Of a stretch of DNA of 64,000 bases, positions 34,760 through 43,413 are shown one piece after another. The notes below the pieces were generated by a model. It saw nothing but the letters and a program-made list of their open reading frames with translations, was not told where the DNA came from and searched no databases. The first letter of the stretch is position 1. Each line of letters begins with the position of its first letter. The translations under genes and the position numbers were made by a program. Source of the stretch: Planococcus citri (taxonomy: Eukaryota; Arthropoda; Insecta; Hemiptera; Pseudococcidae); the NCBI RefSeq assembly GCF_950023065.1, contig NC_088677.1, forward strand, positions 40,192,555-40,256,554, given 5' to 3'.

Positions 34760-37387
34760 TTAGCTCTCTGGCATGTCAGCATCTTCGTGATTGATCGTAG
34801 CGTTTGCGCTATCTTTGTTGCTATTCGCTTCGCCTTGTTGGCGTTGAGGTTTCGGCGTACTAGTAAGGAAGTTTGCTGCATTTTGCGACTTATTCGGCGA
34901 TGATCCTGTGGATCCTTGCGTCGTGTTTATCGGCGCCTGTGGCGTACTAGGGTTTGACGTTGAAGGGTATTCTGAAAATGGAACCGTTCCTGGTGGAACA
35001 GTCGTTTCCACTCCTTCTTCCATTTTTTCAGGTGTATTTGGGCTGTGTCCAGTGTACTCAGTTTTTCCATCTCGCAAAATGGTAAAAGCTGGTTTATCGA
35101 CCGTTGGGGGTAGCCCTTGGTGTTTTGCAACTTGATTGTTTCCAAATGGTTGCATTTGTTTCGTTTCAGGAGCATGTTGCTGAATAGTTTGATTCAACTC
35201 GTCGCAAGCTTGGTTGAATCTTGTAGTCGAAATGTTCATCATTTGTTGTCCTCCGGGTACTTCAACCATCTTTTGTACCGTTTCCGGTGTGGTTTCGATA
35301 CCTTCCATTGCAACATGTTGTTGCGCTTGTTGCGCATGTTGAGCGTTGAATTGCTCCAAGTTGGCTTGACTAAGTCCAGCGTTTACGAGTATACTGTCGC
35401 CAGCTCCAGCTTGTTGCTGACCAATCGGTATGTAATCCGTTCCTGGACTTTCGAATTGTAATTCGGCTTGTTTCTCCGGAAATTCATCGTCCTGTTGAAC
35501 GAAGTGTTGAGATGATTGTGAATATTCTGAAGAATTATCATTGTAGTATTGGTAAACGTCTTCTTCCCCTTCTTTCTCTTCGCGTTCTCGCTCTTTCGGA
35601 TCTTTCAGCGGCATGATAAGATCGTCTCTGATTGCGAATACGTAATCGTGATAGACCTCTGGTTCAAACCAGGGTCCAAAATCGTCCATGTTTGGTCGCA
35701 TGTTGCCGAAAAAGTTTTCAGGTCCCATTATTTCAATGATACCGTTGTAGGTTCTCGACCATGAGTCTGTAAAAACTTTCGTGTAAGCTGCTACCAGCTG
35801 GTCATTTTGGTCGGGGAAATATACGAGTGGCATAATGTAGATTTCTCTAACCTTATACTTTCGCATTAGTCTTAATAGTTCCGCATAGTGTTCGCGGAAA
35901 GTCGCCGGTGACATGCCATTAAACATATCCCAATTTCCAATCGAGTACATGACTCGAGGTGGTAAGTTTTTCAACTTCGTTAGGCAATCGATCAGGTCGA
36001 TAATACTCAGGTCTCTTCGGTAAAGTCCTGGGTGTAATGCTTGTAGCATATTTTGTCGCAATCGGAGCATATATTGGACCATTCCCCAAATATATCCATC
36101 TCCCATCATTAAAACGTCTTGGGCTGCAATTGCAGTGTATACGCCGTTTGCGGCTTGGTTGTGGAACGTCGCGAGGAGTGTGTATCGACACGGGTAAAAT
36201 TGCAGTGGAAAGAATGGATATAAAGTCGTTGCTTTTATCGCGTATCGTCTAAAAAATCGATCGTGTTCTCGTTTCGTCTGTGCGAAAGGTCCTTTTTGTT
36301 CACGTTCTAGTTTGCTTCGGCTTTTTGTCTGTTGTGTACGGTAGATGCTACGTGTTTGAGGTGGTGGCGCATGTAGCGCAGGTGGTATTAATCTACCTTG
36401 GTCGTCGTATTGTGGCACCTGGTTCATAACCGATACGTGAGGTGGCACTTGGTCAGGTCTAGCTGCTGCCAGATTGACGTTGGCATTGACTGCCAGTTGC
36501 TGCTGCGCTGCTGCGGCACGTTGTTGATTCGCTTTTGACATACGAATGTTACCTGGAGCTGCTCCTCTAGGCTGTGGTGGCGGCGGCATTTGATGTTGTA
36601 ACATCTGTTGGTGTGAATTATACGTCGGAGTTGGAGCTCGGCCTCGTACCGCTGGGTTTGGTGCAAAGCTCTTCTGAATATTGCCTGTTGGCAAATTTTG
36701 ACCTTGTGTACTTTTTAGTTGCGGTCTGTATTCGTGTAATGGACGTTGAATATTCTCAAAATCGGGTATAAGTGCAGCTGAGGCTGCGTAGGATGCTGGT
36801 GATGATGTTGACGTGCCAGGTTGGCTGGTGTTGTCAGATTGCACTGATAGTATGTTAGCAGCTGTGCTGAGTGTTTTCGATTCATCTTCAGTACTTCTCG
36901 CTGGTGTAGTTGATCTTGATCGTGATCGATTTTCATTAGCTTTAGATAAAGCTAGTTGATAAAGACTTTTAGTCTTAGCGAGTTGATTTTTCGTGCTCGT
37001 GAGTTCTGACTGTAGCCTCGCTACTAAAGCTTGGGTTTGAGCAATTTGTTGCTCACTGGTGGTGTGGCTATCCTGCCAGAATTGAGCTTCAATTTCCACC
37101 GTCGCGTTTGCCAAGGCACGTAAGTCTATCGCTTGTAGCGTTGTCTGCATTAAGTGAAATTGTGAGGCGTAAAGCGTCTTGTTGCATTGAGCGCGTGGGC
37201 AGAGGACCATTTGTTGTCCATTGGCATTTGCCTCGTTGCACATATCTCTTACGCATGCTGCGTGGAATACGTGTTTACAGTCGCTTGTTGCGAGGGTGTT
37301 GGCGGCGTCTTTTAGGTCTGCCGTGATCGCCGGTTTGAAGATTACGAGTTGGCATTTTTCGCACGTTAGTGCTGGAAGCGACGACAT
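34760..37387 (-). CDS. Accessory ORF of the retrotransposon: RING finger plus SGNH-hydrolase-like region (875 aa)
   Basis: The start is taken as the ATG at 37,387. The bases before it on the minus strand (TTTTGCTTCACAG|ATG) look like a splice acceptor, suggesting expression from a spliced subgenomic RNA. Residues 9-68 hold a RING-like zinc-binding pattern: CEKC, then DCKH, HAAC, LCP and QC. Residues about 110-150 are coiled-coil-like. Residues 150-380 are Ser/Pro/Gln-rich and disordered. Residues about 425-600 have an SGNH-hydrolase-like layout: GDG at 429-431 where the family has GDS, SIGNWD at 482-487, IYIMPL near 517, and a His near 580. Residues 600-875 are acidic, Gln/Pro-rich and disordered. 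The nucleophile Ser is Gly here, so catalysis is doubtful. It sits where env would be, but no signal peptide or membrane segment was seen. RING proteins are commonly ubiquitin E3 ligases; that role here is inference. Confidence 0.8.
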   Translation of the reverse strand: MSSLPALTCEKCQLVIFKPAITADLKDAANTLATSDCKHVFHAACVRDMCNEANANGQQMVLCPRAQCNKTLYASQFHLMQTTLQAIDLRALANATVEIEAQFWQDSHTTSEQQIAQTQALVARLQSELTSTKNQLAKTKSLYQLALSKANENRSRSRSTTPARSTEDESKTLSTAANILSVQSDNTSQPGTSTSSPASYAASAALIPDFENIQRPLHEYRPQLKSTQGQNLPTGNIQKSFAPNPAVRGRAPTPTYNSHQQMLQHQMPPPPQPRGAAPGNIRMSKANQQRAAAAQQQLAVNANVNLAAARPDQVPPHVSVMNQVPQYDDQGRLIPPALHAPPPQTRSIYRTQQTKSRSKLEREQKGPFAQTKREHDRFFRRYAIKATTLYPFFPLQFYPCRYTLLATFHNQAANGVYTAIAAQDVLMMGDGYIWGMVQYMLRLRQNMLQALHPGLYRRDLSIIDLIDCLTKLKNLPPRVMYSIGNWDMFNGMSPATFREHYAELLRLMRKYKVREIYIMPLVYFPDQNDQLVAAYTKVFTDSWSRTYNGIIEIMGPENFFGNMRPNMDDFGPWFEPEVYHDYVFAIRDDLIMPLKDPKEREREEKEGEEDVYQYYNDNSSEYSQSSQHFVQQDDEFPEKQAELQFESPGTDYIPIGQQQAGAGDSILVNAGLSQANLEQFNAQHAQQAQQHVAMEGIETTPETVQKMVEVPGGQQMMNISTTRFNQACDELNQTIQQHAPETKQMQPFGNNQVAKHQGLPPTVDKPAFTILRDGKTEYTGHSPNTPEKMEEGVETTVPPGTVPFSEYPSTSNPSTPQAPINTTQGSTGSSPNKSQNAANFLTSTPKPQRQQGEANSNKDSANATINHEDADMPES

Positions 37388-37500
37388 CTGTGAAGCAAAA
37401 TAAAACGAAAAAATACGCGATAAATTCGGCACTTGTTCACGGATGTTTCGATTTTACGTAAATAAAGTCATGCATTAAAAAGCAAAATAAATATGTGTTA

Positions 37501-37791
37501 TTATTTACACTCACCGTCTTTGTCGTTATTAGTACTTTTCGTACTTGAAGTTGGCTCGTCTGGTCCAGGTTTAGCCTCTTTCACGATTTTTCTCGCTACT
37601 CTAATCCAATCACCGGGTTTGGTAGCAAGCCCGAATCGTTGTGTGTGATATGCACAAAAATCGCGGTTCTGAGTGGCTAGCACTTCGGATTCGTCAACGT
37701 TCGGATTCGTCGACACTTTCCACTGCGGATCTATGTCCGCGAGCCGTTTTTCGATCGGTGGAAATTCGTAGACTTTCTCACCTTCCGACAT
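37501..37791 (-). CDS. Small accessory ORF of the retrotransposon, unknown function (96 aa)
   Basis: It begins at the ATG at 37,791 (MSEGEKVYEFPPIEKRLADI) and ends in a polar Ser/Thr/Asp/Lys-rich tail. No family is recognised. The middle (FCAYHTQRFG, KPGDWIRVARKIV) looks folded. Its last codons contain a strong donor sequence (GACG|GTGAGT), and the acceptor-like site before the 875-aa ORF lies about 130 bases on. Splicing those two would not keep the larger frame in phase, so the site more likely serves RNA processing than a protein fusion, or is chance. Confidence 0.5.
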   Translation of the reverse strand: MSEGEKVYEFPPIEKRLADIDPQWKVSTNPNVDESEVLATQNRDFCAYHTQRFGLATKPGDWIRVARKIVKEAKPGPDEPTSSTKSTNNDKDGECK

Positions 37792-37797
37792 TCGCAC

Positions 37798-39151
37798 TCA
37801 CGATTATAAGTTAAGCTTTCGAGCTCAAGAGTATTAAATAAATCGCACTTTACACAAAAATATGATCGTGACTTGAATCGCACGTCTCACTACCGAGCGC
37901 ACTTTGGATTCCAAAATCCTTTCGCATAAAGTCGCGAAAAATGTTTGGATTTTTCGATAAATCACGTTAAAAATTAGTTCGCAAAGTAATTCGCACGATT
38001 GCACGTCACAAAAGACACGTTTTATAAAAAACTTTCAACTTAAAAGAGCAGAAATTAGCAAAAGTACACGAGTAAGCACATACCCGAACGGAGAACCAAA
38101 CAATAATGTTCGCAAAGTACGGCGTGTCGCTCGATGCAGCCGGTTGTGTTGGCTTATCTGAGTCCCCCACCTACCTACTTCTTCTACGTTCGTAGCGTTC
38201 GGTTGGCGAAAATGGCGCCGGTCGGGCGGCTGGTTGCGAACCGATCGTGTAAGTGGTGTGTGTGTAGTGGTAACTACGATAAGTTCTAGGAATTTCTGCT
38301 GTCCAAATGCAAACGTGTCAAGCTGTGCTTGATTTCGATTAATTTTACGTCATTTTTCAGTCGCTAATTAATATTTCGAAATTCTGTTTCGATAGAAATG
38401 TCCCTTAAGGTTGTGTGAATCTTTTAGTCTAAGAATATTTTTACTTTATTATGTAATTTTAATAAAAACTTGTTGTTTTATGTGGAAAATCTAGTCATGA
38501 AGTCGGCTGATACAATCAGCTAGATCGAATCGGTTTGTGTTGGCTATGTTGCCAAACGTCGTTTTCATTGTGTTCGATGAATTCTCAGAAATGGGCTGGT
38601 TTGGTTTTGTTCATTTGTTAGATTTGGAAAAATTTTGACTTCGAATCAAAAAGTGATGCCTGTAGCAATATTAACAAGTCAATTTTGGTTCGAAATGTGT
38701 TTCAAAATTTTGGGAAAGTCATTTTTTAGATGTTCGCTACGCGACAATAGTTTTGAGTAATTTAATGTAATTATTCATTCACGTAGGCATTACTTACCTA
38801 TTTTGTACCTAATACTTACGTATCGAACTCGTAGTCTTGATGCAAATTTCTCAAATTCGGTTTTGTTCTAGTCAAATTAAGGTGTCTTTACCGGTACTTA
38901 CCTTGTTATCTCGTTAATTAATTTTAAGTTTTTACCTAATAAATAGTCGCGTCAGTTTTTTGTCAAATGAAATTTTTATTCAGAATAACTTTTACAAACT
39001 TAATTCTAGTCCAATAAATTCTAGTCAATCTTATTTAATCGTAAGTTGAGCTTTTTTAGCTAAAAATTTTGAAAGTAGCGACTGTGTCGCAGTATGTTGA
39101 GTCTGCGACTCTGAGTTAGAATTTTGTCTTTGGAAATTTTGTTCCACGTAC
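37798..39151 (-). other. Non-coding internal stretch of the retrotransposon
   Basis: About 1.35 kb with no believable frame on either strand. A GC-richer patch with GGCGCCGG and a GT-repeat lies at about 38,200-38,270. It could carry promoter or splice signals for the downstream ORFs. Nothing specific was identified. Confidence 0.5.
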
Positions 39152-39481
39152 CTAAAATCCTTCGAAGCCAAACGCCTGGAAGATTTCCTGGATCGTCGAT
39201 AGTGTTACTCGGTGATTGCGTCGCTCTTGACCGTTTATTTTGACCACAATCGCCACCGTATCGTTGTTACGGTTGCTTCGTTGTACCGCGATGGAGTATC
39301 CTCCATTACGTGAGATTTCTGGTTCATGAAAGATTCGCAGATTCCTGGTCCATCGAATGAAGACTGGAATTGGTATCGTTTCTCTTGCGTAAGCCATACC
39401 GCACGAAAAGGTAATCATTATCGTGGCTTCTTGACGTCGTCGTCGTATACGTAACGTAAACTGTTGGTCTCGGTTCGCCAT
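39152..39481 (-). CDS. Small basic accessory ORF of the retrotransposon, unknown function (109 aa)
   Basis: It starts at the ATG at 39,481 (MANRDQQFTLRIRRRRQEAT), with a strongly basic RIRRRR patch that could bind nucleic acid. It alternates beta-like hydrophobic segments (TIMITFSCGM, IPIPVFIRW, YSIAVQRS, TVAIVVKI) and ends with a short helix-like segment and GFEGF. The pattern suggests a small beta-rich domain, but I do not recognise it. It lies between the end of gag-pol and the 96-aa ORF. Confidence 0.5.
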   Translation of the reverse strand: MANRDQQFTLRIRRRRQEATIMITFSCGMAYARETIPIPVFIRWTRNLRIFHEPEISRNGGYSIAVQRSNRNNDTVAIVVKINGQERRNHRVTLSTIQEIFQAFGFEGF

Positions 39482-39902
39482 CGTATCGTACGTTGCACGT
39501 AATTTTTCGTCAGATAACACGTCGAATAAATCAGCTTTTCCCCCAGGTCACTTTATAACACGTTCGAATCTTTCGTGATCGCACTTGTCTATTTGCACTC
39601 TGTCACAATTTTTACGTCTTTGAAATAGTATCAAAAATGCACGTCGAAATCGAAATACTTTCCGTTCGTCGAATATTTGATTAAAAATATTTTTCTCTTT
39701 TTCCCTCTGAGGGAATTTACCTCATTTTCAAGGGAAAAATTTACTTTGCGAATTTTAATCCGAATTGAAAAATTCCAACTGCGGTGGTCAAATGCGGTAG
39801 TTGTGATTACATGAAAATTGTCTAGAAAATTTTTTATGCATATTTTTGTTAGGTAGGTATGTTACCTATTTGGTCGAAATTTCGCGATTTTTCCGAAACT
39901 AT

Positions 39903-42714
39903 TTACGTAGCGTCATTTTTTCGTAGGTCATTAAGCTTTTTCTTAGCTTTTTCCAGTATCATTCGTTTTTCTCGTCTTTCCGCCATGTCTTGGCGTAGTT
40001 TTTCGTAGTTTTCTTTGTTCTTTAGTCTTTCAAGTTGTGCTTGATCTCTTAAGTATTTTTTTACTGAAGCGTCACCTACGATTTTGCTTACGCATATGTT
40101 TAATTTTGGTCTCATCTTTTTTGATAAGTTTGAGTAATTTTCAATGAATTTTTGTTTGATTTTGTGTTTTTCAGCTTCACTAGCCTTATCATAGACCTCT
40201 GTAGGTTCAAAGTCGAGATCTCTTTTGATCATGTTTTCTATTTCCTGTTGTGAAGGACGTTTTAGGATTGAAATTTTCTTCAGCTCCGCATTTTTGCTGT
40301 GTTTCTCGGTCTTGTCTTTTGAGTCTGATTCAGAGCTACTGTCTGACGATGCGTCGTATACTTTTTCTTGTTCAGTTTTTAACTGATCTACGTCATCGTC
40401 GTCTGTTAGCGACATTATGATCGATTGACCGTCGTCGCTGCTATCGTCAAGCTCAGATTCGTCAGATGACATTTCCGTTTCATCTTTTATTAGCTCACAA
40501 GGATCCGGTGTAAAATAGTTGATGTATTCTGCATCAGTGTAATCAACGACGTCGATAGCATCTACGTCTATGACGTTTGGTGTTTTCTTAAGTTTTTTAG
40601 GCTTTGTAGGGCCCATTCTTTGCCTGTAAGCGGCCATGCGTTCTGATCGACGTAATTTGATTCCACTTGTGGATGGTTGGGGGTTCTGTGTCCCTGGATT
40701 TTGAGTAGTTGTAGGTAATATTATTTCCTTTTTGGTAGGGTTTTTCACCTCTTTGTTTTTCGATTCGTCGTCAGTCTTAGGTGGCTGATTCGTAAAATTC
40801 GCTGCAAGTTTTACTCGCTTTTTCTTTTTAATTTCAGCTTTTTTAGCTTCATTGTCTGATTTTTCTTGTTTACGCTTTTTGTATAATTTTTTGCGTAGCT
40901 TACGAGCTTTTTGTGCCCCATTTGATTCGTCTGTCGAATTTTTGTCCTGAGTACTTTCTTTTTCCTCATTTTGTGTTTGTTTGGGCTGAAGCTGCGCTTC
41001 TAATTTCTTTTTATTACGTAATTGAAGTCTTTGCTCTCTAGCAACGTCAATAAGTTTTTTTATGACCATTTTTGATCCTTCGTGGAAAATTTTCTTTTCC
41101 GCATCAGTTGCTAATGGTATACCTTGAATTCTTTCAAGCATGTCCTCTTCCGAGTCAGTTGTTGATGATTTTTGATCATCATGTTTATGTTTGTTTAGGA
41201 ATTCTTTAATTTTGTCAATCATTTTTCGTTGATCAATGTATGAATGTAACTTGTCGTCTTTTTCCATTCTATCGATCTCCTTTTGAGTTAGGAAAAGAGT
41301 GAGTTGCCTTATGTTGGCTACACGATTGATGTTTGAGTCGTCTGTGGGCTCTAGTAAATAGGAATTTATTCCTGTACGTTTTATTACTAGGTAGGGACCC
41401 ACTTTTTTAGGGTAAAATTTTTCTCCAGTACACTTGTCCTTACTGGATTGTTTGTGGTTCGTGAGTAGAACCATGTCTCCTTTTTTCAAGATAGTAGGAT
41501 CAGGATGCTCCTTATTGTATTTGTATTCTTCTTCAATACGTTGTAGTCTACGCCTTTCGCGTATGTAATTCTCAATTATTTGAGAAGGAGTCATTGATTC
41601 CACTTTGGACTTCATGTGTTCAGTCGTGTAGACTGCTTTTTTCGCCAATTGATCTGCGATTACGTTTGTGTACTCGATTTTACGAGCATAGACGTGTATA
41701 AACTGTACACTTGTGAATTTTTTCACTAATTCCAAAATTCGTTCAAATAAAATTTTGTGGTGTACTGGCTTCTTACGAGAATTAAGCCAGTTGTTTTGTT
41801 GCCATCTTGTGACAGTATAGTTTAATGCTTTGATCGCATAATTGGAGTCCGAAAAGCATTTTACTTTCTTAAAGTTGTTCTTTAACATTGTCTCTAGTGC
41901 GACTATAATTGCCTTTAGTTCGGCATAGTTATTAGATAGACTAAATTCACCGTCAAATTCCAATTTCTGTGAAATATTTTTTGTACTGTCAGTTGAAAAA
42001 CAAATTCCAATGCCTGCTATGGCGTCTTCGTCTCCATTTTTGGAGCAGGCTCCATCAGCTGTCACTCTCGCATAGCCGTCCGGATCCGAGTATACATCCT
42101 TTTCAGGGATTAATGTTGTTTTGTGATTTTGTTCGATTGTCATCGAAGGTAGTTTAATCTTTGCTAACTTATGTAACAACTTTATCAGTTTATGTTTAAA
42201 ATCGTACTTGGCTCCTTTGTGTGGCATTTTGTCAGTAATACAGTCTTGGATGCCCCAGGCCTCATTTGGTTTAAATCCAAATGGACCTGGTGTATTATTT
42301 ATTTCGTCTTCAATTTCTTGAACGTATGTATGCCACCATATGTGTGTTGTAAAGGGATCGTGTAATTTATTGATTTTAGTCCGGAGTTTGTCTCCAATAA
42401 TTCTCATCGTCCGCTCTACCGACGACGATTGTGGATTGTAGGCATTCGTGTGTGCCACTTTTATATTCCTGTCTTCCAGCAGGTTGTACCAGTCGTCATT
42501 GATAAATTGTTTCCCATTGTCTGAGATTACTTTCTTAGGTTTGATACCCTTTTTGTCTATCCATTCTAGGATTGTTTTCATCTCTCGACAAACGTTTTCT
42601 TTTTTGATTTCTGGCATCGATCTTAGCCAATTTCTACCCGTGAAAATGTCTTTGGCTACTAGTAGGTATCTAGGTGCCCCTTGTATAGCTGGAACTGGTC
42701 CATAAATGTCTACA
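39903..42714 (-). CDS. pol: gag-pol, 3' portion: integrase core, second RNase H, GPY/F module, charged tail (interrupted)
   Basis: Numbered from the Met at 42,617. The first integrase Asp (VDIYGP) lies just upstream of that Met, in the same open frame. The second Asp is at 33 (ISDNGKQF) and the Glu at 68 (SSSVERTM). Residues about 182-330 form a complete RNase H: Asp188 (TADGAC), Glu233 (NNYAELKAI), Asp257 (FSDSNYAIKAL) and Asp322 (IADQLAKKA), with the substrate-handling Trp and Lys segment at 270-285. Then comes the integrase C-terminal module (KKGDMVLL 378-385, GPYLV 407-411, NSYLL 418-422). Residues 450-904 are a highly charged tail with Lys/Arg and Asp/Ser runs. The RNase H resembles cellular RNase HI more than the Ty3 type. 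The frame is separated from the upstream half by the 681-bp Mutator-like insertion; both halves share the same phase once the insertion and one TSD copy are discounted. Confidence 0.9.
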
Positions 42715-42723
42715 GAGAGTACC

Positions 42724-43404
42724 GGTAACCGGACACTTCCCCGAATCCACTTCCCCGAAAGACGTTTTCCCGAATACCAAAATCCCGAATTTTTTTATCC
42801 CGAATCCATTTCCCCGAATCCGTTTCCCCGAAAGACCTACACCCGAAAATTGAAAAAAATTGAGTTAAAATTTTTTTAAATTTTTTAACTGGTCCTTTTA
42901 GAACAAGCAGTTCCCCGTTTCGTCGAACTGCAGTTATCGCTCTTGACTTGCACTCTTGCAGCCTCACTCTTCGGCAATCCCAATACGTTTTCGTTCCATC
43001 TGGACTTTTCTTTGACTTCACGTAGACATACCCTTGCAACAATAATTTCCCGTCACTGATGGCGGCCAGTTTTTTTCTAATAGAAAATTCAATTTTCATA
43101 ATTATGAGTAACATAATAAGGTGCTTACACGGAATAGGTAACCATTACACCTCATCATTTCTATTTCCATGGTAAATGTACTATTATTCGGGATACACCG
43201 AGGCATTCGGGATGTAGGTGTTCGGGACATATGCATTCGGGTTAAAGGCATTCGGGATATGGGCATTCGGGATTTTGGACGTTCGGGTTACAGATTCGGG
43301 TACACAGCATTCGGGAAAATGGATTCGGGATAAAAAAATTCGGGATTTTGTCATTCGGGAAAATGTCTTTCGGGGAAGTGGATTCGGGGAAATGTCCGGT
43401 AATC
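42724..43404 (-). mobile_element. Mutator-like (MULE) non-autonomous element inserted in integrase, 681 bp
   Basis: An exact 9-bp duplication GAGAGTACC (42,715-42,723 and 43,405-43,413) flanks inverted ends: GGTAACCGGACACTTCCCC left, and GATTACCGGACATTTCCCC right in reverse complement. Each end then repeats CCCGAAT/CCCCGAA heptads about ten times. A 9-bp duplication and a FLYWCH-type zinc-finger fragment inside both point to the Mutator superfamily. The duplication and ends are directly visible; the family is inferred. Confidence 0.85.
42870..43114 (-). pseudogene. FLYWCH zinc-finger fragment inside the MULE
   Basis: From the ATG at 43,114 the frame has the FLYWCH layout: Phe10 (FSIRKK), a GYVYVKS segment at 28-34, Trp45 and Cys47 (YWDCRR), Cys55 (ECKSRA). 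The final His-x-His pair is not found; the frame instead runs into the terminal heptad repeats. FLYWCH domains occur in Mutator-type transposases and derived proteins, so this is probably a leftover N-terminal piece of a transposase. It is not expected to be functional. Confidence 0.6.
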
Positions 43405-43413
43405 GAGAGTACC

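Noticed and set aside
34760..37387. Downstream retrotransposon ORF as an envelope protein
   Set aside because: No signal peptide, no membrane anchor, no furin-like site; it has a RING finger and disordered regions instead.
37388..37516. Intron joining the 96-aa ORF to the 875-aa ORF
   Set aside because: The GTGAGT donor and CACAG acceptor exist, but joining them puts the larger ORF out of phase, so a fusion protein is not supported.
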